From Gp7-AA10 sp035636095 (GTDB taxonomy: Bacteria; Acidobacteriota; Thermoanaerobaculia; Gp7-AA8): DNA of 25,465 nt. Made by a program: the position numbers and the translations under genes. The stretch is taken from assembly GCA_035636095.1 (NCBI GenBank), contig DASPZU010000075.1, positions 1-25,465 of the forward strand, written 5' to 3'. The first letter of the stretch is position 1. Every line of letters begins with the position of its first letter. Of this stretch, positions 6,866 through 15,136 are shown one piece after another. The notes beneath the pieces were generated by a model. The model saw only the letters and a list, made by a program, of their open reading frames with translations, was not told the origin of the DNA and ran no database searches.

Positions 6866-9827
6866 AGATCCAAACGAATTCGCCGAGATGCGCTGGCGAA
6901 TGATCGGGCCCTTCCGCGGCGGACGCACCGTCGCGGCCGTGGGCGTGCGCGGACAGCCAGGCGTCTTCTACATCGGCGTCAATAACGGCGGCGTCTGGAA
7001 GACCAACGACGCCGGGCGCTCCTGGTCGCCGATTTTCGATCAGCAGCCCACGGGATCGATCGGCGCAATTGCCGTCGCGCCATCGAATCCAAACATCGTC
7101 TACGTCGGCAGCGGCGAAGGTCTGCAGCGTCCCGATCTCTCCACCGGTGACGGCATCTACAAATCCTCCGACGCCGGCAGAAGCTGGCAGCACCTCGGCC
7201 TCCGCGATGGCCAGCAGATTCCGATGATCGCCGTCGACCCCCGCGATCCGAATCGTGTCTATGTGGCTGTGTTAGGCCATCCGTACGGGCCGAACGAAGA
7301 GCGCGGCGTCTTTCGATCGACGGACGGCGGCAACGCATTCCAGAAAGTCCTCTACAAAGACGAAAACACCGGCGGGATGGACGTGGCCATCGATCCCGCC
7401 AATCCCGACACGGTGTACGCCGTGCTGTGGCAGGCGCGCCAGGGCCCCTGGGAAAATGGCGCGTGGACCGGGCCTAACAGCGGACTCTTCAAATCGACAG
7501 ACGGCGGCGCGAACTGGAAACAGTTGACCAACGGTCTTCCCGGCACGGCTGAAGGCCTCGGCCGCATCGGCATCGAAGTCTCGCAGGCGGACCACAGGCG
7601 TCTTTACGCCGTCGTCGGCGCTGCCAAAAACGGGGGCATCTATCGAAGCGATGATGCCGGTGAATCGTGGCGATCGATGAATACCGACAATCGCCTGTGG
7701 GGCCGCGACGGCGACTTCAACGAGATTCGGTCCGATCCCAAAAATGCCGATGTCGTCTACGTCGCGAACGTCGTCACCTGGAAATCGACCGACGGCGGCA
7801 AGACCTGGGCATCATTTCGAGGGGCACCGGGCGGTGACGATTACCATCGCCTGTGGATCAATCCCGACGATCCGAAGATCATCATCAACGCTTCCGATCA
7901 GGGTGCCATCATCACGCTCAACGGCGGCGAATCGTGGAGCTCCTGGTACAACCAGCCCAGCGCGCAGTTCTACCACGTCAATGCCGACAACGATTTCCCA
8001 TATCGGGTGTGCGGCGGCCAGCAGGAGAGCGGATCGGCGTGCGTACAAAGTCGTGGCGATGATGGCCAGATCACCTTCCGGGAGTGGCATCCGGTGGGCG
8101 TCGAAGAATACGGATACGCGGTCCCCGATCCTCTCGATCCGAACATCATCTTCGGCGGAAAACTCGAGCGTTACGATCGTCGCTCCGGACAGGTCACGCA
8201 GGTCGCGCCGCGGCCGTTGCGCGGAGCGGGCTATCGGGTCATCCGGACACAGCCGGTGGTCTTTTCACCGGTCGATCCGCACATTCTCTACTTCGCGTCC
8301 AACACGTTGTGGAAGACAACCGATCGCGGCCAGAGCTGGACCGAGATCAGCCCCGATTTGACGCGTAAAACGTGGAGCGTGCCCGCCACTGTCGGCGTGT
8401 ACACACCGAAGGTCAACGTGACGCAGCGCGGCGTCATCTACGCGCTGGCGCCATCACCGCTCGACATCAATCGCATCTGGGCCGGCACCGACGACGGATT
8501 GATCCACGTCACGACCGACGGCGGAAAAACTTGGGCGGACGTGACACCGCCGCAGCTCACTGCCTGGTCGAAAGTGTCGATCATGGAGGCGTCGCATTTC
8601 GATCCGCTGACGGCGTATGCGGCCATCAACACCTTCCGACTCGACGATCTGCGACCGCATGTTCTTCGCACGCGCGACGGCGGCAAGAGCTGGACCGAGA
8701 TCGTGAACGGGATTCCGGCGGGCGGCATCATCAACGCCGTCCGCGAAGATCCGAAAAAGCGCGGCCTTCTCTTCTCGGGGAGCGAACAGGCGGTCTACGT
8801 CTCGTTCGACGATGGCGATCGCTGGCAATCGCTGCGGCTCAACATGCCGGCGTCATCGATCCGCGATCTCACCATTCACGACGACGATCTCATCGCCGCC
8901 ACCCATGGCCGAGGATTCTGGATCCTGGACGACCTCGAGCCGCTCCGGCAAGACATTTCGGGGAATGTGTTTCTCTTCAAACCGGCGCAAGCCTGGCGGT
9001 TCCGCTGGAACAAGAACACCGACACGCCGCTGCCGCCCGACGAACCGGCGGGACAGAATCCGCCCGACGGCGCCATCATCGATTTCGTCATCAGTGGAGC
9101 GCCGCCGACCTCGGCGGCGACTCTCGAGATTTTCGATTCGGCGAACAATCTTGTTAGGCGCTACTCGAGCGCCGATCGCGCCGAACCGCCCAAGGACACC
9201 GGCCAGTGGCCATGGTACTGGATCCGGCCAACGCAAGTTTTGTCGGCCGCCCCAGGCATGCACCGTTTCGTATGGGATCTTCATTACACGCCCGCGCCTG
9301 GAACGCGGGTCACTTATCCGATCGCTGCGATCGCGTTCAACACAGCGCCGTCGCCCTCCTCGCCGTGGGTGATGCCGGGAACGTACACGGTGAAGCTGAC
9401 CGCGAACGGCAAGTCAGTTTCACAGGCGCTGGTCGTGAAGATGGATCCGCGCGTGAAGACGCCGTCCGACGGACTGCAGCAGCAATTCGCGCTCTCGAAG
9501 CAGATCTACGACGCCATCGTCGCCGGGACCGGCGCGCTGGAACAGCTTCGCGGAATTCGCACGCGCGTCGCGGGAACGCCGCTGGCTGCGAAAGGAGGAG
9601 CGCTGGAAGGCGCCGAGACCGAAGACTTCGGTCCACCGCCCGCCGGCGCGCAGGCCGACACGTTCAACGGCGTCCTCGCTTCATTGCGCTCGACGCTCGC
9701 TCTCTTGCAGGGGTCGGATGTAACTCCCTCCGCTCAGCTTGTGACGCTGGTACGCGAACGGCAGAAGGCCTTCGACGCGCTGATGCAGAGATGGAAGGAC
9801 TTTCAGACGGAGTCAACGCCGCACTGA
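6813..9827 (+). CDS. Exported sortilin/VPS10-like BNR-repeat protein
   Basis: A 1004-residue protein with a signal peptide (MLKRAALLLLIAATAIAR) followed by a large beta-propeller built from BNR/Asp-box repeats of S/T-x-D-x-G-x-x-W type: WKTNDAGRSW, YKSSDAGRSW, FKSTDGGANW, YRSDDAGESW, WKSTDGGKTW, WKTTDRGQSW, HVTTDGGKTW and LRTRDGGKSW. After ~residue 700 there is a beta-sandwich-like C-terminal region and a helical tail. Such proteins are often annotated as glycosyl hydrolase or sortilin N-terminal-domain proteins and are common in Acidobacteriota; no catalytic activity can be assigned. Its first 18 codons lie in the 58-bp repeat, so its 5' end appears rebuilt by the upstream insertion. The reading frame is intact. 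Confidence 0.9.
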   Translation: MLKRAALLLLIAATAIARDPNEFAEMRWRMIGPFRGGRTVAAVGVRGQPGVFYIGVNNGGVWKTNDAGRSWSPIFDQQPTGSIGAIAVAPSNPNIVYVGSGEGLQRPDLSTGDGIYKSSDAGRSWQHLGLRDGQQIPMIAVDPRDPNRVYVAVLGHPYGPNEERGVFRSTDGGNAFQKVLYKDENTGGMDVAIDPANPDTVYAVLWQARQGPWENGAWTGPNSGLFKSTDGGANWKQLTNGLPGTAEGLGRIGIEVSQADHRRLYAVVGAAKNGGIYRSDDAGESWRSMNTDNRLWGRDGDFNEIRSDPKNADVVYVANVVTWKSTDGGKTWASFRGAPGGDDYHRLWINPDDPKIIINASDQGAIITLNGGESWSSWYNQPSAQFYHVNADNDFPYRVCGGQQESGSACVQSRGDDGQITFREWHPVGVEEYGYAVPDPLDPNIIFGGKLERYDRRSGQVTQVAPRPLRGAGYRVIRTQPVVFSPVDPHILYFASNTLWKTTDRGQSWTEISPDLTRKTWSVPATVGVYTPKVNVTQRGVIYALAPSPLDINRIWAGTDDGLIHVTTDGGKTWADVTPPQLTAWSKVSIMEASHFDPLTAYAAINTFRLDDLRPHVLRTRDGGKSWTEIVNGIPAGGIINAVREDPKKRGLLFSGSEQAVYVSFDDGDRWQSLRLNMPASSIRDLTIHDDDLIAATHGRGFWILDDLEPLRQDISGNVFLFKPAQAWRFRWNKNTDTPLPPDEPAGQNPPDGAIIDFVISGAPPTSAATLEIFDSANNLVRRYSSADRAEPPKDTGQWPWYWIRPTQVLSAAPGMHRFVWDLHYTPAPGTRVTYPIAAIAFNTAPSPSSPWVMPGTYTVKLTANGKSVSQALVVKMDPRVKTPSDGLQQQFALSKQIYDAIVAGTGALEQLRGIRTRVAGTPLAAKGGALEGAETEDFGPPPAGAQADTFNGVLASLRSTLALLQGSDVTPSAQLVTLVRERQKAFDALMQRWKDFQTESTPH

Positions 9828-9849
9828 CGTGCTAAAATAATGGCTTCCC

Positions 9850-10212
9850 ATGCTTCAGTCTGAACGGCGGCGCTTTCATCGAGTGATACTCGTGCAGCCG
9901 ATTCGCGCGTTCGCCGGCGCCACGCCGGTGCAGGTCGTTGACGCGTCGATCGCCGGCCTTCGCGTTCTGCACCAGAACAATCTCCCCCAGACCGGCGCCA
10001 CATGTCGCGTGATGTTCCAGTCGGAGTTCGGGCCGATCAGCGTCGACTGCGAGGTCGTGCACACGGTCGAGAGACGCACCAAAGACTTCGATGAATCCCC
10101 GACCTTGCAGAGCGGGCTGCGCGTACTGGCCGCCGACCGGCAATCGCAGGAACGCTTACGCGAGATGATCGCCGTTCTGTCGACCAGCCGCAGAAATCAC
10201 AACGAGCATTGA
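9850..10212 (+). CDS. PilZ-domain protein
   Basis: This 120-residue protein is a single PilZ domain. The N-terminus carries the R-x-x-x-R motif (ERRRFHRV), and the second binding motif, D-A-S-I-A-G, follows at ~residue 36. Both c-di-GMP contact motifs are therefore present, so ligand binding is expected. A hydrophobic beta-barrel pattern follows (CRVMFQSEFGPISVDCEVVH). No output domain is attached, so it presumably acts on a partner. It starts 22 bp after the sortilin-like gene, with a TAAAAT stretch but no obvious Shine-Dalgarno in between. Confidence 0.85.
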   Translation: MLQSERRRFHRVILVQPIRAFAGATPVQVVDASIAGLRVLHQNNLPQTGATCRVMFQSEFGPISVDCEVVHTVERRTKDFDESPTLQSGLRVLAADRQSQERLREMIAVLSTSRRNHNEH

Positions 10213-10290
10213 AAGTCAGAAGGCAGAAAGCAGAAGGCAGAAGTAAAAAGGACTCTTCCTTCTACCTTCTACCTTCTGACTTCTGCCTTT
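10212..10290. repeat. Hairpin with arms of ~7-bp tandem repeats (GGCAGAA type)
   Basis: The left arm (10212-10243) is four to five GGCAGAA-like units. The right arm (10259-10290) is the inverted counterpart (TTCTACC/TTCTGCC units). About 27 of 32 positions pair across a 15-nt loop. It starts at the PilZ stop codon and ends one base before the symporter ATG. Confidence 0.8.
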
Positions 10291-10291
10291 A

Positions 10292-11818
10292 ATGGCCGCT
10301 CTCGATCTCTTCATCATCGCCGCCTATCTCGCCGTGATCCTGGCCATCGGCTTCTGGTGTCGTAAGCGTCAGAAAACGACGCGCCACTACTTTCTGGCGG
10401 GCCGCCATCTTCCATGGTGGGCGATCTCGGGATCGATCGTGGCCACCGAGACCTCAGCGATCACATTTGTTTCGATTCCCGGCGTGGCCTTCGCGCGCGG
10501 CGGCGATTTCACTTTTCTGCAGCTCGTCCTGGGCTACCTGTTAGGCCGCATCGTCATCTGTATCCTTTTCATTCCGGCTTACTTTCGCAGAAGCCTGCTG
10601 ACAATCTATGAGCTTTTGCGAAGCAAGTTCGGTCCGCAGGTGAAGAGTCTGGCCGCTTCGCTGTTCATCGTGATGCGAACGATCGCGGACGGCGTGCGGT
10701 TGCTGCTGACCTCCGTGGTCATGGCCACGGTTTGGCGCGCATTTTTCCCCGGAATCGCAGCGCCGACGGCCACCGCCATCTCGATCGCGATCATCGGCGG
10801 CGTCATGCTGCTCTTTACCGCGGCAGGCGGCATGGAGGCCGTGGTGTGGACCGAGGTGCTGCACGTGGGGGTGTACATCATCGGCGCGATCGCCGCGGCA
10901 ACGCTGTTGATTCACGCCATTCCCGGCGGGTTCCACGGTGCGATTGCCATCGGCGACCAGGCCCACAAGTTTCGCGTCTTCGATTTCGCATTCGATCTGA
11001 AGCGGCCGTACACCTTCTGGGCGGGCGTGATCGGCGGATGCTTCCTCAACATGAGCACGCATGGCACCGATCAATACATGGTGCAGCGATACTTGTGCAC
11101 CACCAGTTCCCGCAAGGCCTCGATGGCGCTGCTGGCGTCGGGCGCCGTCATCCTGGTGCAATTCATCGGATTTCTATTCATCGGCGTCCTGCTGTTCGCT
11201 TTTTACAGGCCCGATCGGCTTGCGGGATACGCCAGCGGCGTTCCGGCAATTCCGTTCACGACGCCGGATCAGGTCTTCCCCGACTTCATCATCAATCACG
11301 TTCCCAGCGGACTCTCGGGCCTGATCATCGCGGCCGTTCTGGCGGCTGCGACGTCGCCGTCGGTCAATTCAATTGCCGCCACGGCGGTCACCGATCTCTA
11401 TCAGCCGCTCGTACGCGATCGCAGCGATCATCACTACCTTCGCGTCTCGCGCCTCCTGACCGTGGTCGCCGGAATCGCGCAGATCACGGTGGCGCTGACG
11501 CTGATCGGCACGACCGCGTCGGCAGTCAACACTGCTCTCGGTGTCGCCTCGCTCATCAACGGCCCAATCCTGGGCGTCTTCCTGCTTTCGGCCATGCAGC
11601 GCGAAGGATCCACCGCGGCCTTCGCCGGAATGATCGCCGGCATCGTCGCCGTGACATCGGTCTGGCTGTTGAATCTGGTCGCGTGGCCGTGGTTCGCGGT
11701 GATCGGAAGCCTGACCACTCTCGGCGTGGGGCTGGCGCTGGCACGATCTCCTTCGCCCCGCGAAGCGGGGAGAAGGTGGCCCGAAGGGCCGGATGAGGGG
11801 CCTACGATCTCGAGCTGA
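10292..11818 (+). CDS. Sodium:solute symporter family protein
   Basis: The 508-residue product is a polytopic membrane protein of the SSS family. Helix 1 is LDLFIIAAYLAVILAIGFW. It is followed by the typical loop RHYFLAGRHLPWWAISGSIV, then ATETSAITFVSIPG, where unwound helix and sodium-site residues lie. Later parts include SGLIIAAVLAAATSPSVNSI and ITAVTDLY-like sequence, also family hallmarks. The solute (sugar, amino acid, vitamin or other) cannot be told. The last ~25 residues (from about ARSPSPREAG) are encoded by a REP-like palindrome and are probably an added tail. The start codon abuts the right arm of a hairpin and has no visible Shine-Dalgarno, which may limit translation. Confidence 0.92.
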   Translation: MAALDLFIIAAYLAVILAIGFWCRKRQKTTRHYFLAGRHLPWWAISGSIVATETSAITFVSIPGVAFARGGDFTFLQLVLGYLLGRIVICILFIPAYFRRSLLTIYELLRSKFGPQVKSLAASLFIVMRTIADGVRLLLTSVVMATVWRAFFPGIAAPTATAISIAIIGGVMLLFTAAGGMEAVVWTEVLHVGVYIIGAIAAATLLIHAIPGGFHGAIAIGDQAHKFRVFDFAFDLKRPYTFWAGVIGGCFLNMSTHGTDQYMVQRYLCTTSSRKASMALLASGAVILVQFIGFLFIGVLLFAFYRPDRLAGYASGVPAIPFTTPDQVFPDFIINHVPSGLSGLIIAAVLAAATSPSVNSIAATAVTDLYQPLVRDRSDHHYLRVSRLLTVVAGIAQITVALTLIGTTASAVNTALGVASLINGPILGVFLLSAMQREGSTAAFAGMIAGIVAVTSVWLLNLVAWPWFAVIGSLTTLGVGLALARSPSPREAGRRWPEGPDEGPTISS

Positions 11819-12378
11819 CCCCTCATCCGCCGCTCCGCGGCACCTTCTCCCCGCTTCGCGGGGCGAAGGACCTCGACGAGATTTTTCGTTCTCATCGCGT
11901 CCCCCCTGCCACCATTTGCGTACTCCGTCCACGTGCTCCACACGAGTCGCGCCCATCTCTTCACCATCTCGATGTGATCTGCCATCATCTTCGAAAGCGC
12001 GACGTCACAAACCGTGACTTCGCTGATCCTCGCTGGCGGAGCAAAGTGCGGCCATGCATCGATCGTGCTGGCAATGCGCTGAAGGATCGGTGGAACTGTT
12101 ACAGGTTTCATGCTTTCCACGAGCGTGAGATGCAATCCGCACAAATGAATATCGACGGATTTGTCGGGATGCTCACCGCCGGCATGCTGCACGGCATACG
12201 CATCGACAGTGAGCTGATGGACCTGCCCGAAGAGAACCGCGTTGCTGTATTCGCTGGCGAGCACCTCGGTATAAACGAGCCAGCATTCCGGCGAGGCGTT
12301 GTAGTAGCCGTGATACGTCGCGGTCTCGCGGCGCGGCATTGCGAGGCCGCATCCCGGACAGGCGACCTCCGCGCTCAC
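11434..12378 (-). CDS. DUF5946-family protein with long readthrough C-terminus
   Basis: The first ~155 residues match the DUF5946 pattern: zinc-ribbon-like CPGCG at residues 7-11, YNASPECWLVYTEVLASEYS, QVHQLTVDAYAVQHAG, and a helical remainder ending around WSTWTEYANGG. The family's function is unknown. The GTG start at 12378 overlaps the preceding stop (GTGA). From about residue 170 the frame enters a REP-like palindrome (LLPASRGEGDR-type sequence), then runs antisense through ~320 bp of the symporter gene before its stop. The native protein is probably ~165 residues; the rest is likely readthrough after repeat insertion removed the original stop. Confidence 0.75.
   Translation of the reverse strand: MSAEVACPGCGLAMPRRETATYHGYYNASPECWLVYTEVLASEYSNAVLFGQVHQLTVDAYAVQHAGGEHPDKSVDIHLCGLHLTLVESMKPVTVPPILQRIASTIDAWPHFAPPARISEVTVCDVALSKMMADHIEMVKRWARLVWSTWTEYANGGRGDAMRTKNLVEVLRPAKRGEGAAERRMRGQLEIVGPSSGPSGHLLPASRGEGDRASASPTPRVVRLPITANHGHATRFNSQTDVTATMPAIIPAKAAVDPSRCMAESRKTPRIGPLMSEATPRAVLTADAVVPISVSATVICAIPATTVRRRETRR
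11749..11870. repeat. REP-like large palindrome, copy 1
   Basis: Two arms of ~52 bp (11749-11801 and 11818-11870) are inverted relative to each other: CCTTCGCCCCGCGAAGCGGGG at the outside and CCGGATGAGGGG / CCCCTCATCCG at the inside, with a 16-bp spacer. Each arm has its own small hairpin. The symporter stop codon lies exactly at the inner edge. A related element is at 18359-18424. Confidence 0.8.
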
Positions 12379-12953
12379 TGTCCGCCGGCGCGGAAATAGT
12401 CGAAGGTGGCGCCGAGGGCTTCGCCGAGTGCGTTGTCGATGTCGTTGGTCATCGACGAAAGCCGTGACTGCAGATCGCTGAGCGCCTGCCGGTCTTTGCG
12501 GACATCATCCAGCTCGTTGAACAAGATCTGCTGCAGGAAATGATTCTGCCTCATCAGATCGCGCTTCAGCGACGGAAAGTCGGCGGTCGCGCCCTGCTGC
12601 CGCGCCTTGTCGATCAGATCATGCAACTTGTCGAGAAGCTCGAAGGTTTGTCGCGGTGCAACCGGATTCTCCCGCGCGCGCTTGATGGCCGCCTCGACAT
12701 GGTCACGCGCTTTTTCCATGGCCGCGTTGCGCTGAAAATCTTCGAGGGCGCCGACTGCCGCCACGACCTGCGACACGATGAAGGCATCGCGGCGAACATT
12801 GGCCGTCTTCAGACGGCTGTCGGCGTCGATACGATCGATGATCGGGCCCAGGAATGAGGACGACACCGGAGGACGGGCGATGCCGCGCCGCTCTTGGGCG
12901 AAGGCGCCCGCGGCAATCAACAGCAGGCAGAGGCACACCAATCGTCGAGGCAT
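12375..12953 (-). CDS. Exported coiled-coil protein, hypothetical
   Basis: A 192-residue protein with a signal peptide (MPRRLVCLCLLLIAAGAFAQ). The rest is almost wholly helical and charged, with heptad-like spacing (EKARDHVEAAIKRAREN, LLDKLHDLIDKARQQ, DDVRKDRQALSDLQSRLSSM), so a helical bundle or coiled coil is likely. No cysteines in the mature part and no enzyme motif. I do not recognise a family. Its TGA overlaps the GTG of the DUF5946 gene, implying coupled translation. A tandem-repeat hairpin separates it from the AraC gene upstream. Confidence 0.75.
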   Translation of the reverse strand: MPRRLVCLCLLLIAAGAFAQERRGIARPPVSSSFLGPIIDRIDADSRLKTANVRRDAFIVSQVVAAVGALEDFQRNAAMEKARDHVEAAIKRARENPVAPRQTFELLDKLHDLIDKARQQGATADFPSLKRDLMRQNHFLQQILFNELDDVRKDRQALSDLQSRLSSMTNDIDNALGEALGATFDYFRAGGQ

Positions 12954-13003
12954 GCAGGTTGGACTCCTTCCTGCCGAGGAAGGTTACCGTACCCGCCCGC
13001 CCA

Positions 13004-13062
13004 CCCGGTTGGGATGTTGGGATGTTGGCCCGACATCCCAACGTCCTAACGTCCTAACCGGG
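13004..13062. repeat. Hairpin with arms of 8-bp tandem repeats (TTGGGATG type)
   Basis: A 25-nt left arm (13004-13028, TTGGGATG units) and a 25-nt right arm (13038-13062, TCCTAACG units) with a 9-nt loop. In a plus-sense RNA all 25 positions pair, four as G-U wobbles. The AraC stop codon (13054-13056) lies within the right arm. Confidence 0.8.
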
Positions 13063-13860
13063 CGTGAGGGCGGTGCGGTACCGCGCCGGCGTCATGCCGG
13101 TGACCTGCTTGAAGGCGCGTGAGAAATGCGGTTGATCCGAGAAACCGGCTTCCAGAGCGATTTCGGCGATTGACGCGTCGCCGTCGCGGAGGCGCTCACG
13201 CGCATACTCGACCCGCAATCGCCGCTGCTCCTCCGCGATACTGCAGTGATACACGCGGCGGAAGACCGCCGAGACCCGCGCCGGCGACGCATCGACTTGC
13301 GCGGCGATCTCCTCGAGCGTCAGATGCGATCGGAACTGATCGCGAAGAATCTCGTTGACGCGATCAACCCACGGCTCGCGCACGCGCTCGGCCACCGGGA
13401 CATCCGTTCGCGAGAGTCCGGCCAGGAGCTGCAGGACCAGACCCTGAATGGCAAGCGAAGAGCAGGCGTCGGTCAGGCGGAATTCACCGTACAGAGTGGT
13501 GAGGACGGAGGCGGTCGGCCCGCCGTCGATGCGCAGAAGCGTCGCGGGCGGCGTGGCATCGTATCGGCGCCGCATCTCGTCGGCGTCGAGCTCCACGACG
13601 AAACACCGCATGGGCAGCGGACCAACGACAATCGCGTGTTCCTCTTCGGGCGGATGAAAGACGATCGAGCGGGGGAGACAATCGAACTGCGCGCCACACA
13701 CTGTTTCGCGGTACCTGCCATCCATCGTGAATACGATGAACAGCGATGCGTGGGCGTGCGTGTCGAGTGTCCGGCCGCTGTCGTAAAACACCTCATGACA
13801 CACAATGCCCGGCTCGTAGCCGCTGCGAACGATATGTCCCTGCACACCCGTGATGGTCAC
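13054..13860 (-). CDS. AraC/XylS-family transcriptional regulator
   Basis: A 268-residue protein. The N-terminal ~130 residues form a cupin-like sensor region (HAHASLFIVFTMDGRYRE, PRSIVFHPPEEEHAI). The C-terminal ~100 residues carry the two AraC helix-turn-helices: LTLEEIAAQVDASPARVSAV, then FRRVYHCSIAEEQRRLRVE, and SIAEIALEAGFSDQPHFSRA followed by FKQVTGMTPARYR, the family signature. The effector is unknown. The GTG at 13860 is used because no in-frame ATG lies upstream. The gene diverges from the JAMM protein gene across 130 bp, so it may control that gene or itself. The last two codons and stop are within a hairpin arm. Confidence 0.92.
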   Translation of the reverse strand: MTITGVQGHIVRSGYEPGIVCHEVFYDSGRTLDTHAHASLFIVFTMDGRYRETVCGAQFDCLPRSIVFHPPEEEHAIVVGPLPMRCFVVELDADEMRRRYDATPPATLLRIDGGPTASVLTTLYGEFRLTDACSSLAIQGLVLQLLAGLSRTDVPVAERVREPWVDRVNEILRDQFRSHLTLEEIAAQVDASPARVSAVFRRVYHCSIAEEQRRLRVEYARERLRDGDASIAEIALEAGFSDQPHFSRAFKQVTGMTPARYRTALTPG

Positions 13861-13870
13861 GCCATGTATT

Positions 13871-13884
13871 ACGAAGAACTTCGT
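13871..13884. promoter_or_regulatory. Palindrome upstream of the AraC gene
   Basis: ACGAAG-AA-CTTCGT is a perfect 14-bp palindrome located 10 bp upstream of the AraC start, in the divergent region shared with the JAMM gene. Autoregulation is only a possibility, since AraC-family sites are often direct repeats rather than palindromes. Confidence 0.3.
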
Positions 13885-13990
13885 CGGAGGTTAGCAACCA
13901 AAGTGTTCCGTTACTGTCGCGTGACGCTTTGTGTTCAACACGTCGCAAGCCGGCAAGAAAAGTCACGAAGCGCGACGCACCTTGGGAGCA

Positions 13991-14485
13991 ATGCAACGTG
14001 CGTCCGTCCTAACACACCTCGTGCTCGCGATGGTGGTATTCGCGCCGGCGATGGCGCAAGAACACGATCCGGTCTTCGATTCCGTGATCGGAAAGATGTG
14101 TTTTCGCGATTTGCTGCGCGCCAGCGGATGGAGCCTCAGTGGACCCTTCGAGCGCGCAGCCTGGGTTGTTCAAAACGGCGACGGCTCGATCGCGTGTCAA
14201 TGCTGGCCATCGAAACACTCCTACCTGTCGGAGAGTTTCAAAGGTCCGAAACCGCCTAACACGATCGCGATCGTGCACACACATCCGGTGGAGTATCCGA
14301 GGCCGTCTTACCAGGACAGGATGGAAGCGACCCGACTCGGCATTCCGATCTACGTGATCACGATCAAGGGCGTGTACAAGGCCATCCCGGGCATGAGCGA
14401 GGTCACCACGATCGTGGAGCAGCAGGCGTGGCTTCGCCAGGTTCCGAACAAAGCGACTAGCGGATCGGCCGCCGCATCGCCGTAG
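13991..14485 (+). CDS. Exported JAMM/MPN-motif protein, putative zinc metalloprotease
   Basis: I start at the ATG at 13991, which follows GGGAG at a suitable distance and begins a signal peptide (MQRASVLTHLVLAMVVFAPAMAQ). The 164-residue product contains a full JAMM metal motif: H96-T-H98, seven residues, S106-x-x-D109 (HTHPVEYPRPSYQD), with E54 as candidate general acid/base. JAMM/JAB1 proteins are zinc isopeptidases or peptidases. The C-terminal LGIPIYVITIKGVYKAIPG is typical of bacterial JAB-like secreted or toxin-linked domains. No ubiquitin-like partner is nearby, so the substrate is unknown. The gene overlaps the convergent NusG-like gene by 29 bp. Confidence 0.72.
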   Translation: MQRASVLTHLVLAMVVFAPAMAQEHDPVFDSVIGKMCFRDLLRASGWSLSGPFERAAWVVQNGDGSIACQCWPSKHSYLSESFKGPKPPNTIAIVHTHPVEYPRPSYQDRMEATRLGIPIYVITIKGVYKAIPGMSEVTTIVEQQAWLRQVPNKATSGSAAASP

Positions 14486-15026
14486 TGCCTCGCTGCGGAC
14501 GGATGGATTCGCGGTCGATTTCCAACGCCACCGACTGCCGGATGAACGACACCGAGACGATCAGCCGCATCGTTCCCTTCTCCTTCACCACCACTCCGCG
14601 ATAGCCCTCGAACGCCCCCTCGGTGATCAGCACGAGGTCACCCGGCTCGACGAACGGATGCGGCTTGAGCTCGGCATCGGTGAGCTGCAGCTCGTGAAGC
14701 TGATGCAGCTCCTGCGCGATCTCTTCTTGATCGGACGGCTCCAGAACGTTGACGATGACATTGCTCTTCAGCGCATCGAGACGTTCTTCACGCCCGCCGC
14801 GAAAAAAAACGTATCCCGCGAAGAGAGGCAAATACGAAACGAAAGTCCGTCCGCTGCGGCGGATCCGCTTCTCCATCTGGGGCAGGTAGAACGGGATCTC
14901 GTGATCGCGCAGGTAGCGCGCCAGGACTTTTTCCTGGCGGCTGCGCAGATGGGCGACCCACCACCGATCGGTCATCTGGAAGATCGATTCCGGGAAGGCG
15001 TCCGGCTCGTGCTTGAGGATCGGCAT
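14457..15026 (-). CDS. NusG/RfaH-like transcription antitermination factor (solo paralog)
   Basis: A 189-residue protein with a NGN domain (residues ~20-115: WWVAHLRSRQEKVLARYL, IPFYLPQMEKRIRR, LPLFAGYVFFRG) and a C-terminal KOW domain (~125-180: VEPGDLVLITEGAFEGYRG, VVVKEKG). The length and the MPILKHEPDAFPE start fit a specialised NusG paralog. The housekeeping nusG normally sits with secE and ribosomal-protein genes, absent here. Such paralogs often act on long polysaccharide or secondary-metabolite operons, but none adjoins it. An internal ATG at 14975 is a less likely start. Confidence 0.85.
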   Translation of the reverse strand: MPILKHEPDAFPESIFQMTDRWWVAHLRSRQEKVLARYLRDHEIPFYLPQMEKRIRRSGRTFVSYLPLFAGYVFFRGGREERLDALKSNVIVNVLEPSDQEEIAQELHQLHELQLTDAELKPHPFVEPGDLVLITEGAFEGYRGVVVKEKGTMRLIVSVSFIRQSVALEIDRESIRPQRGTTAMRRPIR

Positions 15027-15125
15027 CGTTCCCGACCTGAAACGACGATTGCCGTTCGTGCAATTTCACCGATCGCTCACCACGGTGACACAAATGCCGC
15101 ATACGATGCGCGCGGTCCCGACAAA

Positions 15126-15131
15126 AGGAGG
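15126..15131 (+). promoter_or_regulatory. Strong Shine-Dalgarno of the DUF2911 gene
   Basis: AGGAGG five bases before the ATG at 15137. It is the clearest consensus ribosome binding site on the plus strand of this window and fixes the start. Confidence 0.8.
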
Positions 15132-15136
15132 AGACG

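Noticed and set aside
12854..13122. Plus-strand frames across the 13004-13062 hairpin
   Set aside because: They read through the repeat and oppose two well-supported minus-strand genes.
13928..13946. GTGTTCAACAC palindrome in the AraC/JAMM intergenic region as an operator
   Set aside because: Short, single copy, and no second site to support it.
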